Assembly: GCA_023957315.1 (NCBI GenBank)
Contig: JAMLHE010000001.1
Location: 372,001 to 436,000, forward strand
Length of the DNA: 64,000 nucleotides
Origin: Candidatus Kapaibacterium sp.
Lineage (GTDB): Bacteria > Bacteroidota > Ignavibacteria > Kapaibacteriales > UBA2268
Direction: 5' to 3'
The notes under the pieces were generated by a model. The model worked only from the letters and a program-made list of their open reading frames with translations. It did no database searches and was not told where the DNA came from. Made by a program: the position numbers and the translations under genes. Position 1 is the stretch's first letter, and each line of letters opens with the position of its first letter. Below, piece by piece: positions 1-7,274 of this stretch.

Positions 1-165
1 ACGATACATATAATTTTCAAACGAAGTAAAATATGTATTAGTTTATTCAGAATGAACAGATATTAGATTTGAGGTGCTCAAATCATGCTCTATGAGTATT
101 TTCATAAAGAATAAAAAATGAAAATTTCTCAATTTCAATTCGCAGCGGACATTGCATAGCATAAA
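1..165. other. Non-coding left edge
   Basis: I see no supportable gene here. Only open frames of a dozen codons or so are present on the forward strand, without ribosome binding sites. The stretch is AT-rich and ends at the terminator of the first reverse-strand gene. A gene lying outside the window to the left could have its control region here, but nothing in the sequence proves it. Confidence 0.5.
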
Positions 166-194
166 AAAAGTGCACTTTTACAAAATGCACTTTT
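166..194 (-). terminator. Intrinsic terminator after VOC gene
   Basis: A 9-bp inverted repeat (AAAAGTGCA and TGCACTTTT) surrounds an 11-nt loop. Read on the minus strand it runs into seven T residues. It lies about 40 nt past the stop codon of the VOC gene at 232-663, so it most likely ends that transcript. Confidence 0.7.
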
Positions 195-231
195 GCTTGA
201 AAAAATATGAGGCAAGCTATCAAATGTCACT

Positions 232-663
232 TTATTCCGTACTGTAACTTACCATCCAATTCACGCCGAATTTGTCAGTGAACATACCGAAATAAGAGCC
301 CCAAAAAACATCTGCCATTGGCATTATCACTTGTCCACCGGCTGAAAGCCCATTGAATAAGCGGTCTGCATTGTCTTTGCTATCGGTATCGATTGAAACA
401 GAGAAATTATTGCCTTGCAAAAATTGTGGAGCCCATTCACCAGCTGTGTCGCTACCCATCAAGATTGTTTCCTTGCTAATAGGTAATGAAATGTGCATTA
501 TTTGATTAGCCATTTCGGGTGGCATTGGTGGCATTCCTTCCTGTGGCGGCATTTCACCGAATCTGCCGACATAAGAAAATTCGCCGCCAAGAACTGATTT
601 ATAGAAATTGAAAGCTTCTTCGCAATTACCCTTAAAGTTAAGGTAAACGTTTATTACAGTCAT
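232..663 (-). CDS. PhnB/YjdN-like VOC superfamily protein
   Basis: The 143-residue protein has the PhnB/YjdN type of vicinal-oxygen-chelate fold: an N-terminal strand followed by NCEEAFNFYKSVLGGEF, a Met/Pro-rich loop (GEMPPQEGMPPMPPEM), and a C-terminal WGSYFGMFTDKFGVNWMV signature. The length is normal for the family. Proteins of this group are often annotated as 3-demethylubiquinone methyltransferase-like or glyoxalase-like, but the real substrate is generally unknown, so no reaction is assigned. It is cytoplasmic, with no signal peptide. It is the last gene in a reverse-strand row of small stand-alone proteins and is followed by a clear terminator. Confidence 0.85.
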   Translation of the reverse strand: MTVINVYLNFKGNCEEAFNFYKSVLGGEFSYVGRFGEMPPQEGMPPMPPEMANQIMHISLPISKETILMGSDTAGEWAPQFLQGNNFSVSIDTDSKDNADRLFNGLSAGGQVIMPMADVFWGSYFGMFTDKFGVNWMVSYSTE

Positions 664-695
664 ATCAAAAATTCCTAAAAGAGTTTAAAAAATGA

Positions 696-1205
696 TTAAT
701 TGTCAGATACTTTTTGAACATATTTATCTGATTTTGTACGTATGAAAATAGCAATTATAGCACTAAACAATACACCAACGACTAATGAACCGAAAAAGCC
801 CTGAATCATATAGTTTGTCAAATTAAAGTGTGCTTGAGCTTGCTCATGAGTCATCTGAGCTGTAGAAGTTGCGTATTCAATAGCATTGTTGAAGAAATCC
901 GGTGTAATGAATTCGGATGTAATGTATTGAGTAAGAGGGCTGAGAAGAACAATAATCACTGTAATAATAACTACGGTAGCAAAACCTTTCATATAAGTCA
1001 TATTACCGTCGTAATAATTTTTCTTTTTGTCGAGCAATGCGAAAATGTATAAAATTATCATCGGCACCAAGAAGAACATGGTTGTAACCAAGTGTAAGTC
1101 TATATGCTCGCCATGCAGCCCAAGCAATACTTCCATTGTCATCCACAAAAGCACTAACACACAATAAATGATTGCCCATTTCAATTCAATTTTATAATTA
1201 TTCAT
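696..1205 (-). CDS. DUF4199 family membrane protein
   Basis: A small integral membrane protein with four predicted hydrophobic segments, at about residues 10-30, 38-58, 73-95 and 140-160. The pattern fits the DUF4199 family, common in Bacteroidota and without a known function. An in-frame TTG lies four codons upstream, but the ATG at 1205 is preferred because a GGGAG Shine-Dalgarno sequence sits five bases before it; the product is then 169 residues. Between the third and fourth membrane segments is a polar stretch (residues about 110-135). It lies between two VOC genes on the same strand and may be co-transcribed with them. The family call comes from overall pattern and length only. Confidence 0.7.
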   Translation of the reverse strand: MNNYKIELKWAIIYCVLVLLWMTMEVLLGLHGEHIDLHLVTTMFFLVPMIILYIFALLDKKKNYYDGNMTYMKGFATVVIITVIIVLLSPLTQYITSEFITPDFFNNAIEYATSTAQMTHEQAQAHFNLTNYMIQGFFGSLVVGVLFSAIIAIFIRTKSDKYVQKVSDN

Positions 1206-1221
1206 TGAAGCTCCCAAAAAA

Positions 1222-1620
1222 TTATTTCATTGAGTGTAAGCCGAAAGCATTTCCTTCGGTATCCAGACAAATAGCACAAAATCCATACATTCCAATTGCA
1301 AATTTTTCTTTAATAATTTTACCGCCTGCACTTTCGACACGGCTTTGCTCGGTAGCACAATCTTCGCAATCGAAATAAACCAAAGTGCTATTACTACCCG
1401 AAGGGACACCCGCAAATTGGACAAGTGCACCGGTCGCATTGGGACCATTTTCTTCATACGGGAAAGAAACCATTTTAAATACTTCGTCACTTTCCGATGG
1501 GACGTCTAAATTCATCATCTCTACATTTAAAACAGTTTGATAAAAATGTTGAGCTCTGTTAATATCTTGAACGTAAATTTCGAACCAATTTACCGGGTTT
1601 ACTTGAATTGACATATACAT
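1222..1620 (-). CDS. VOC family (glyoxalase-like) protein
   Basis: A 132-residue protein of the vicinal-oxygen-chelate superfamily. It opens with NWFEIYVQDINRAQHFYQTVL, the usual first beta-alpha unit, and ends with the second half DCATEQSRVESAGGKIIKEKF followed by GMYGFCAICLDTEGNAFGLHS. This is the small single-module type often called glyoxalase/bleomycin-resistance-like; substrate and metal use cannot be read from the sequence. A second start codon three residues in (MSIQVNP) is possible. It sits between DUF4199 and the YciI-like gene on the same strand with short gaps, which suggests joint transcription. Confidence 0.85.
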   Translation of the reverse strand: MYMSIQVNPVNWFEIYVQDINRAQHFYQTVLNVEMMNLDVPSESDEVFKMVSFPYEENGPNATGALVQFAGVPSGSNSTLVYFDCEDCATEQSRVESAGGKIIKEKFAIGMYGFCAICLDTEGNAFGLHSMK

Positions 1621-1649
1621 ATTCCAATATTAATAAATGAAAAATGAAA

Positions 1650-2111
1650 TTAGGGACTAAGTTTCCAAATTTTGTCGGAAGATTCGAGATATTTGGGCAA
1701 CGCCGCCGAACCATACCATTTATACAAATCAGCTTCCAATAACTTTTCCTTGATTGCAGGGTCAGTTTGGAGCAAATCTTCGGCTTCTTTGATTGATTGA
1801 ACATTGAGAATAAATATACCGCGATACGAATTTTCATTTTTGCCGAGAGGTCCGGCAACGATTAATTTTTCTTCGGCAACCAAGCGTTTGATGTTACTCA
1901 TGTGCCCTCTGAAGCAACTATCAATTATAGCTTTATCAGCTGATTTGTTGGGACCGGATTTCAGTATAGCCAGAATGTATGATTTCATACCGTAATCATC
2001 AGCCTGTAATGATTTTGCCAATGTAGAATCGTAATTTGGGTTCACGGTTTGCGACCTAATGGCAACAAAAGCAGAGATAAACAGTATCAGGGTAATTATA
2101 GTCTTAATCAT
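1650..2111 (-). CDS. Exported YciI-like protein
   Basis: The 153-residue product starts with a signal-peptide-like segment (MIKTIITLILFISAFVAIRSQ) followed by a YciI/YCII-like domain: YILAILKSGPN, then FRGHMSNIKRLVAEEKLIVAGPLG with the conserved His, and a typical C-terminal PAIKEKLLEADLYKWYG. Stand-alone YciI proteins are small, usually cytoplasmic, and of unclear enzymatic function. The export signal here suggests a periplasmic version, which is seen in Bacteroidota. It is part of the reverse-strand row of small genes. Confidence 0.75.
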   Translation of the reverse strand: MIKTIITLILFISAFVAIRSQTVNPNYDSTLAKSLQADDYGMKSYILAILKSGPNKSADKAIIDSCFRGHMSNIKRLVAEEKLIVAGPLGKNENSYRGIFILNVQSIKEAEDLLQTDPAIKEKLLEADLYKWYGSAALPKYLESSDKIWKLSP

Positions 2112-2197
2112 TTCGTAGCTAAAAATGAAATAAAATAAATATATTCGCCCAAACGAAACAATAAAGAAAATAGTTTATTATTGCTACTAATATTTAT

Positions 2198-2698
2198 CTA
2201 ATCACAAACTCTTCTTCCATAATAAACTTGCCCATATTCCACACCATCGAAATCTGCCACATTCGGCAAATAAGCCCATTGCTCAAAGCCGAATTTTTTC
2301 ATTAATTTGATACTAACGATATTATGCTCGAGTATGATTGAAAATAATGTTTTGATTTGATATTTCGGACATTCGTTTATCACAAATTCTAACAATTGGC
2401 TGCCAATTTTGCGACCCTGAAAATCGGCATGAAGGTAGTAGCTAACTTCAGCTGTGTAACGCAATGCCGCTCTACCCTTTCTGTATGGACTTAGCGAAAT
2501 CCAACCTACGACTTGATTCTCGATAACAGCGACAAAAATCGGGTACTTATCGGGTGTATGTTCATTGAACCAATCAACGCGACTATTAGCTTCTATAGGA
2601 AATATATCAGCAGTCGCATTCTTGGTGAGTATTGCCTGATTATAAATTTCGGTTATTGCACCCAAATCACTGATGTTTGCTTTTCTGATTTCCAACAA
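2198..2698 (-). CDS. GNAT family N-acetyltransferase
   Basis: The 166-residue protein is a GCN5-related acetyltransferase resembling the phosphinothricin-acetyltransferase branch. It opens with LEIRKANISDLGAITEIYNQ, has the middle strands GWISLSPYRKG and EVSYYLHADFQGRKIGSQLL, the acetyl-CoA binding motif A (Q-x-x-x-I-G), and a C-terminal SIKLMKKFGFEQWAYLPNV. It transfers an acetyl group from acetyl-CoA to an amine, probably a small molecule or amino-acid analogue; the substrate is not predictable. Full length for the family. Confidence 0.85.
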   Translation of the reverse strand: MLEIRKANISDLGAITEIYNQAILTKNATADIFPIEANSRVDWFNEHTPDKYPIFVAVIENQVVGWISLSPYRKGRAALRYTAEVSYYLHADFQGRKIGSQLLEFVINECPKYQIKTLFSIILEHNIVSIKLMKKFGFEQWAYLPNVADFDGVEYGQVYYGRRVCD

Positions 2699-2788
2699 AT
2701 ACTCCTAATTATTGCTTGGATGATTTTTCAACGATAAAAGATATTGTTTAGTTTAAGTTTATTAGGAAAAGAACGATATGGGCAAAAA

Positions 2789-3298
2789 TTAGAATAAAGC
2801 ATTGTGAGATTCTAAATCCAGAAGCCATTTCTTGCGTTCCAATCCTCCACCATAGCCTATCAATTTCCCATTGCTACCAAGAACTCGATGGCAAGGAATT
2901 ACAATCCCAATCTTGTTAAAACCATTTGCAGAGGCAACTGCTCTGACTGCATTCGGGTTGCTAATTTTATTGGCAAGTTGTAGATAACTCCAAGTATCAC
3001 CATATGGAATTTTTTGCAAAACCTTCCAAACCGATTGTTGGAATTCAGTACCGAGAGGCACTAAAGGGACATTGAAATGCTTCCGTTTTCCTTCCATATA
3101 TTCAGCTATTTCAGCGCGGATTTGTTTGAGGTGTTCATTTTCACCGGGTTCAATCGCATCATTCAACCTTTTGGATATATCTTTAAATTCCCACTCAAGT
3201 ATTCTGCGGTCAGTAAATTCTAATAGACACAGCCCGTCAGCAGTAGCACAGGCTAACATTTCACCCAGTTTAGTGTCGAATCTGATAGTTTTAATCAT
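2789..3298 (-). CDS. ogt: Methylated-DNA--protein-cysteine S-methyltransferase
   Basis: Repairs O6-alkylguanine (and O4-alkylthymine) in DNA by moving the alkyl group to its own cysteine, a suicide reaction. The active-site motif is clear near residue 140 (VIPCHRVLGSNG) and is followed by the usual GYGGGLERKKWLL helix. The helix-turn-helix that holds DNA is visible as TWSYLQLANKISNPNAVRAVASANG. At 169 residues it is a stand-alone Ogt-type enzyme without an Ada transcription-factor domain. It is followed by a DinB-fold gene on the same strand. No regulatory site is evident. Confidence 0.95.
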   Translation of the reverse strand: MIKTIRFDTKLGEMLACATADGLCLLEFTDRRILEWEFKDISKRLNDAIEPGENEHLKQIRAEIAEYMEGKRKHFNVPLVPLGTEFQQSVWKVLQKIPYGDTWSYLQLANKISNPNAVRAVASANGFNKIGIVIPCHRVLGSNGKLIGYGGGLERKKWLLDLESHNALF

Positions 3299-3331
3299 AA
3301 TTTTACTTGAAAATTCAGCTTCATACTGAGT

Positions 3332-3769
3332 CTATGTATTGGTAAATATCTGTTTCAAGTGATGGTTCATATGAACATAATAATCTTCGACCAGAAATTC
3401 GAAGGTTTTAACTTCACCTTCAATAATTACAGATTTTGAGGAATTTGAACTATACGAATTCTGGAGTATTGTAATAATCGAAGAATTCAAGAGATACCAG
3501 AAAGAACAAATATCATCCCAATTTCTGTTTTGATAGTCAGCATAATCAACCCAAGTGCGTTGTTTGTATTCAATGATTTCAAATGGCTCCTTTGCATTTT
3601 GCAAGTGCATAAATCGGTAATAATTATTAATAGCCGAATCGCAAAGATGTCCAAGAATTTCTTTCTTAGTCCACTTCTTAGGATTATGTCTTATGCTTAC
3701 TTCATCGTCGAAAAGCAGTTGCAGATCCTTAAATGTATCTTCGACATTTTTTTTGTATTCAATAAACAT
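3332..3769 (-). CDS. DinB-fold protein
   Basis: The 145-residue protein has the pattern of the DinB/YfiT four-helix-bundle metal-binding superfamily. Likely metal ligands are the histidine in KKEILGHLCDSAINN (helix 2) and the C-terminal pair in VEDYYVHMNHHLKQI. Members include DNA-damage-inducible DinB of Bacillus and thiol transferases; substrates are mostly unknown. It has no relation to DNA polymerase IV, which shares the gene name. It lies 34 bases from the ogt start and on the same strand. Confidence 0.75.
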   Translation of the reverse strand: MFIEYKKNVEDTFKDLQLLFDDEVSIRHNPKKWTKKEILGHLCDSAINNYYRFMHLQNAKEPFEIIEYKQRTWVDYADYQNRNWDDICSFWYLLNSSIITILQNSYSSNSSKSVIIEGEVKTFEFLVEDYYVHMNHHLKQIFTNT

Positions 3770-3847
3770 ATTTATTCCTAATTTTTGTTCACAATGAATT
3801 GTTGCAAAAAACCAACCCTTTTTAAAAAATATTATTGAAAAATCCCA

Positions 3848-4357
3848 TCAACTATTGACCAAATCCTTAGTATCAGAATGGGCAATTCCAACTGCGTTTA
3901 GTGTAATGCCATGTTCCAACCAAGCTTTTAAATTCGCAAGCCAAAATGTCCAACCGGTGCTGCATTCGACATAATAATTCAATTTGCTGACTTCGTCGGT
4001 TGGGATATTATCTTGTATCAATAATACTTCTGTGCCATTGTCTAATTTGTGCAAATAAATGTGTACATTACCACCTTTGCCGAAAGTGAATGAAATTGAG
4101 TCTATCCCATTAGCCTCCAAAATCTCACCTTCTTCGGCTAAGTCCCAATTATTCCATTTCCAAAGGTATTTGTCCCCTTTTTGAATTAGCTCATCAGCAC
4201 GACGGATTCTATCTTCCGGAGCGTAATAATCTGCTTTTTCCAGGAACCACGATTCGATTTGGAGTTTGGTTGCCCATGCAGAATAAAGCTCATCCATTGG
4301 CTTTGCAATAAAAATTCTCTTGCGGAACGATGTCCAATCTATTTGTTCTTCTTTCAT
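3848..4357 (-). CDS. SRPBCC/AHSA1-like domain protein
   Basis: A 169-residue single-domain START/Bet v1-like protein of the AHSA1 (activator of Hsp90 ATPase homologue 1) type. It shows the typical opening RKRIFIAKPMDELYSAWATKLQIESWFL, middle strands WKWNNWDLAEEGEILEANGIDSISFTF and the C-terminal helix STGWTFWLANLKAWLEHGI. These domains bind hydrophobic ligands in a deep pocket. Bacterial stand-alone versions are usually of unknown role and often cluster with VOC, YciI and DinB-fold genes, as here. There is no export signal. Confidence 0.8.
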   Translation of the reverse strand: MKEEQIDWTSFRKRIFIAKPMDELYSAWATKLQIESWFLEKADYYAPEDRIRRADELIQKGDKYLWKWNNWDLAEEGEILEANGIDSISFTFGKGGNVHIYLHKLDNGTEVLLIQDNIPTDEVSKLNYYVECSTGWTFWLANLKAWLEHGITLNAVGIAHSDTKDLVNS

Positions 4358-4480
4358 AATCTATCCATAAATATGTTGTAAAATAATTATAGTTACGCTT
4401 GGAAATTTATAATATTGAATTGAAAATTCAGTAATATTGCATTCCACAACGGTACATAAAAAATTTTAACAAATAAAAAA

Positions 4481-4510
4481 ACTCATACGCGAAAAAATCA
4501 ACGTATGAGT
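4481..4510 (-). terminator. Intrinsic terminator after beta-barrel gene
   Basis: A perfect 9-bp inverted repeat (ACTCATACG and CGTATGAGT) is separated by 12 nt and, on the minus strand, is followed by a run of T residues. It lies about 60 nt past the stop of the gene at 4568-5212 and fits a Rho-independent terminator for it. Confidence 0.75.
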
Positions 4511-4567
4511 CTTGGGAACCTCTTCATCGAGGCATTTTCAATATAGACTGTTGCTATAAGTAGAGAT

Positions 4568-5212
4568 TTAGAATTTACCGAATTTGAATGTTATATAACC
4601 CGATAAACCTGAAATATCGCTATTTTTTGTTACGGGCAGTTCTACATATGATATTATTTTATAGGAAGCTCCCACTTCAAAACGCATAAATTTTGTAATA
4701 TTGAGCTCTGCACCAATTGATGGCTCAATAACCATAAACGGCGAGCTTTCGTATGTGAACTTTTGCTTGTTCCGAGATTCATAATCATCTTCATGATGTG
4801 CATAAGCTCTGGTGTATAATGCGCCACCGCCGCCAATAATCAGACCGGTTGTGATATGAACCACTTTATGGGGATTAATGGTATATCCGAGATAAAGTCC
4901 ACCGTATCCAACTCGCAAATAAGCGCTCGAATCTGCATAACCTGAGATATGATAATTTTCCAATTCGTGGCTTGTGACCACTCCATAGCCGGCTAAACCG
5001 ATAATAAAGCTATTATTGATAATAACACCACCGCGTCCGCCAAGATACAAAGCAAATTCGCCGTTCACTTCGGACAATTTGAATTCCGGAGCACCAAAAC
5101 CACCCCAAGTGACTGAATCGCCACCAAAAAGCGTTTCCTGTCTATCGTTGGAAAAAGTCTTCATACAAACAATAAAGAATAATACAAGCGTGACAAATAC
5201 AAATTTTTTCAT
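4568..5212 (-). CDS. Predicted outer-membrane beta-barrel protein
   Basis: The 214-residue product begins with a signal peptide (MKKFVFVTLVLFFIVCMKTFS) and continues as alternating Gly/aromatic strands (GGVIINNSFIIGLAGYG, YLRVGYGGLYLGYTI, TTGLIIGGGGALYTRAY) ending in GYITFKFGKF, with the aromatic last residue usual for barrel proteins. No enzyme motif is present. The pattern fits a small eight-to-ten-strand barrel in the outer membrane. It is transcribed away from the repeat region at 5.3-5.7 kb and has its own terminator. The family is not recognised. Confidence 0.6.
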   Translation of the reverse strand: MKKFVFVTLVLFFIVCMKTFSNDRQETLFGGDSVTWGGFGAPEFKLSEVNGEFALYLGGRGGVIINNSFIIGLAGYGVVTSHELENYHISGYADSSAYLRVGYGGLYLGYTINPHKVVHITTGLIIGGGGALYTRAYAHHEDDYESRNKQKFTYESSPFMVIEPSIGAELNITKFMRFEVGASYKIISYVELPVTKNSDISGLSGYITFKFGKF

Positions 5213-5310
5213 TATAAAACCTCATGTTAAGAAATTATTAAATACTGAGATGATACGGAAACATATATCAAAAAGTTTCAAATTGAGCAAAATATCGAAA
5301 AATAATTCAT

Positions 5311-5410
5311 GTCCCGTCAGTTGTTATAAATTACGGATAGGGATAAATCAGTAGTATAGTCGTTAGTTGTAACAAAGATGATACACTAACTTTGGAACAA
5401 CTGACTGTAC
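5311..5410. mobile_element. MITE-like element, about 100 bp
   Basis: The left end GTCCCGTCAGTTGTTATAAA and the right end, read in reverse complement, GTACAGTCAGTTGTTCCAAA agree at 16 of 20 positions, giving a short element with terminal inverted repeats and no coding capacity. A related element with the same ends lies at 60883-60983, and a single end is found at 16173-16192. A further internal copy of the motif lies at 5362-5376. The size and structure suggest a miniature inverted-repeat element moved by a transposase coded elsewhere. No clear target-site duplication was seen. Confidence 0.6.
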
Positions 5411-5443
5411 AGTAAAAAAAAAGGCTGCCCTTTTGGGACAGCC
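5411..5443 (-). terminator. Terminator-like hairpin, first copy
   Basis: GGCTGCCC and GGGACAGCC form a hairpin with a small bulge around TTTT. On the minus strand it is followed by nine T residues. It is nearly the same as the hairpin at 5680-5699 and lies next to a copy of the 36-bp palindromic repeat. Any transcript it ends would have to start between the two hairpins or read through the first one. Confidence 0.55.
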
Positions 5444-5445
5444 AC

Positions 5446-5481
5446 CTATGTTTTGGACAGAACGCTGTTCTGTCCCTACAT
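5446..5481. repeat. 36-bp palindromic repeat, copy 1
   Basis: Identical over 36 bp to 5626-5661. Its centre is a perfect palindrome: GGACAGAAC, loop GCT, GTTCTGTCC (5455-5475). The structure resembles REP-type palindromes of bacterial intergenic DNA. It directly follows a terminator-like hairpin. Confidence 0.8.
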
Positions 5482-5625
5482 TTCAGGTTCAATATTCAAC
5501 CGATGACTTGGAATCAACAGATGAATTATCTCTAACAAAAGTGCCACACTTGTGAACTTTGAGTCATCGGATGAATTAATCACATCTACAATGTCATTTT
5601 CTTTACCCACGAATAAATTCATGGG

Positions 5626-5661
5626 CTATGTTTTGGACAGAACGCTGTTCTGTCCCTACAT
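5626..5661. repeat. 36-bp palindromic repeat, copy 2
   Basis: Exact second copy of the repeat at 5446-5481, in the same orientation, 180 bp away. It carries the same 9-bp arms around GCT. It is followed within 20 bp by the second terminator-like hairpin. Confidence 0.8.
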
Positions 5662-5679
5662 ACCGAACCACAAAAAAAA

Positions 5680-5699
5680 AGCTGCCCTTGTGGACAGCT
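5680..5699 (-). terminator. Terminator after DksA-like gene
   Basis: AGCTGCCC and GGACAGCT pair with one C-A mismatch around a four-base loop, and on the minus strand nine T residues follow (5672-5680). It lies about 25 bases past the stop codon of the DksA/TraR-like gene and most likely ends the ileS-dksA-like transcript. Confidence 0.7.
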
Positions 5700-5723
5700 A
5701 CGATTTTTATTTATGATTCAATA

Positions 5724-7169
5724 TTATGCTTGGTTCTTAACCGGCTCGATTTTGTCGAATCCGTCTTCGGGGCATCTTTGGTGAATCTTATAAGATGCAG
5801 ACAATGTTGTAACCGGAACAGCAAGCAAACGCTCTTTGGCGATTAGGCAGTTACAAACGCGGCAAATACCATATGATTTGTTGCGGATTCTATCCAAAGC
5901 TTCATCGAGTTTTTTGATATATTCGTGAATTCTTTGGATTTGCGAGTATGTTTTCTCTTTCTCTTGAGCTTCCGAGCCTTGTTCAGCCATATGCATGGAG
6001 TAAATCATACTTTCTTCAGCCATATCAAAACTTGTCAAATCATCAAGCCTTTCCTTCAACATACGCATTTCATCCAAAGCTTCTGCTTTGGATTGATTAA
6101 CAACACTTTCGAACATTGCCAAATCATCATCTGAATAGCGAACAGTAACGGCTGGTGCAAAGGCGCCGATTTCTTCAGGTTTCTCTCTAACATAAGTTAA
6201 AGTGTGTTCGCCGCCTTCGTCAACTAAATTCTTTTTTGCTTTCTTTTTCGCTTCTGCTTTTTTTTCAGCTTCAGTCATTTCAACGACTTCAGCTTGCTTT
6301 GCTTTTGATGGAATCGAAACAATTGACTTAGTAGCTTTTGGTGCTACTTTTTTGGCTGCAACTTTAGTAGTTTTTTTAGCAGTGCTTTTAGCAGCTGTTT
6401 CTTTGGCTACAGGTTTTTCTTCTTTATTAGCTACGGGTTTTGCCGTGGCTTTTGGTGCAGGCTTTGCAACTTCTTTCTTTGCAACAGGCTTTGCAGCTGC
6501 TTTTGGTGCAGGCTTTGCAACTTCTTTCTTTGCAACAGGCTTTGCGGCTGCTTTTGGAGCAGGCTTTGCTACTTCCTTCTTAGCTATAGGCTTTGCGGCT
6601 GCTTTTGGAGCAGGCTTTGCCACTTCCTTCTTAGCTACGGGCTTTGCGGCTGCTTTTGGAGCAGGCTTTGCCACTTCTTTCTTAGCTACGGGTTTTGCTG
6701 CTGCTTTTGGAGCAGGCTTTGCCACTTCTTTCTTAGCTACGGGTTTTGCTGCTGCTTTTGGAGCAGGCTTTGCAACCTCTTTCTTAGCTACGGGTTTTGC
6801 AGCTGCTTTTGGTGCAGGCTTTGCTACTTCTTTCTTAGCTACGGGTTTTGCTGCTGCTTTTGGAGCAGGCTTTGCCACTTCCTTATTAGCAACGGGCTTC
6901 GCTGTTGCTTTTGGAGCTGCTTTTGCAACTTCTTTTTTGGCTACGGGCTTCGCTGCTGCTTTTGGAGCTGCTTTTGGAGCTGCTTTTGCAACTTCTTTTT
7001 TAGCTACGGGCTTTGCGGCTGCTTTGGTTGCAGAACTTGATTTAACTACATCCTTCTTGGATGCAACACTTTTATTAGCAACTTCAGTTTTCACTTTATT
7101 GATTGTCTTTTTATCAGTCGCAATCTCTTTAGTTGCAAGATTGTCAGTTTTTGTATTTTTCTTTGCCAT
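5724..7169 (-). CDS. DksA/TraR-like zinc-finger protein with Lys/Ala/Pro repeats
   Basis: The 481-residue protein has two very different parts. Residues about 30-255 are a histone H1-like Lys/Ala/Pro tail built of twelve 17-residue units of the form KPVAKKEVAKPAPKAAA. The last 120 residues are a DksA/TraR-like module: a coiled coil with the AEES motif, then RNKSYGICRVCNCLIAKERLLAVP. The usual second CxxC pair is replaced by HQRC, so zinc binding may be altered. DksA-type proteins act on RNA polymerase with ppGpp; the basic tail suggests DNA or RNA binding (inference). The ATG at 7169 is preferred over an upstream in-frame codon because GGAG lies seven bases before it. An ileS-dksA-like order is common in Bacteroidota. 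Confidence 0.8.
   Translation of the reverse strand: MAKKNTKTDNLATKEIATDKKTINKVKTEVANKSVASKKDVVKSSSATKAAAKPVAKKEVAKAAPKAAPKAAAKPVAKKEVAKAAPKATAKPVANKEVAKPAPKAAAKPVAKKEVAKPAPKAAAKPVAKKEVAKPAPKAAAKPVAKKEVAKPAPKAAAKPVAKKEVAKPAPKAAAKPVAKKEVAKPAPKAAAKPIAKKEVAKPAPKAAAKPVAKKEVAKPAPKAAAKPVAKKEVAKPAPKATAKPVANKEEKPVAKETAAKSTAKKTTKVAAKKVAPKATKSIVSIPSKAKQAEVVEMTEAEKKAEAKKKAKKNLVDEGGEHTLTYVREKPEEIGAFAPAVTVRYSDDDLAMFESVVNQSKAEALDEMRMLKERLDDLTSFDMAEESMIYSMHMAEQGSEAQEKEKTYSQIQRIHEYIKKLDEALDRIRNKSYGICRVCNCLIAKERLLAVPVTTLSASYKIHQRCPEDGFDKIEPVKNQA
6424..7020 (-). repeat. 51-bp coding tandem repeat (12 units)
   Basis: Within the DksA-like gene a 51-bp unit is repeated twelve times in frame, coding KPVAKKEVAKPAPKAAA with small changes (KPIA, KPVANK, one six-base insertion in the first unit). 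The middle units are almost identical at the DNA level, which suggests recent unequal exchange or slippage and makes the copy number likely to vary between strains. Confidence 0.9.
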
Positions 7170-7274
7170 TATAAAACTCCAAAAATTGTTTGAATTCCAA
7201 AAGCATATTATTACATATTGCAGAAAATAATTTGGCAATATTAAGATATTGTGCTCTAATAAACAAGAACTATT

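Noticed and set aside
6424..7020. CRISPR-like regular repeats
   Set aside because: The 51-bp units are directly adjacent, have no unique spacers and code in frame for a 17-residue peptide; they are a coding tandem repeat.
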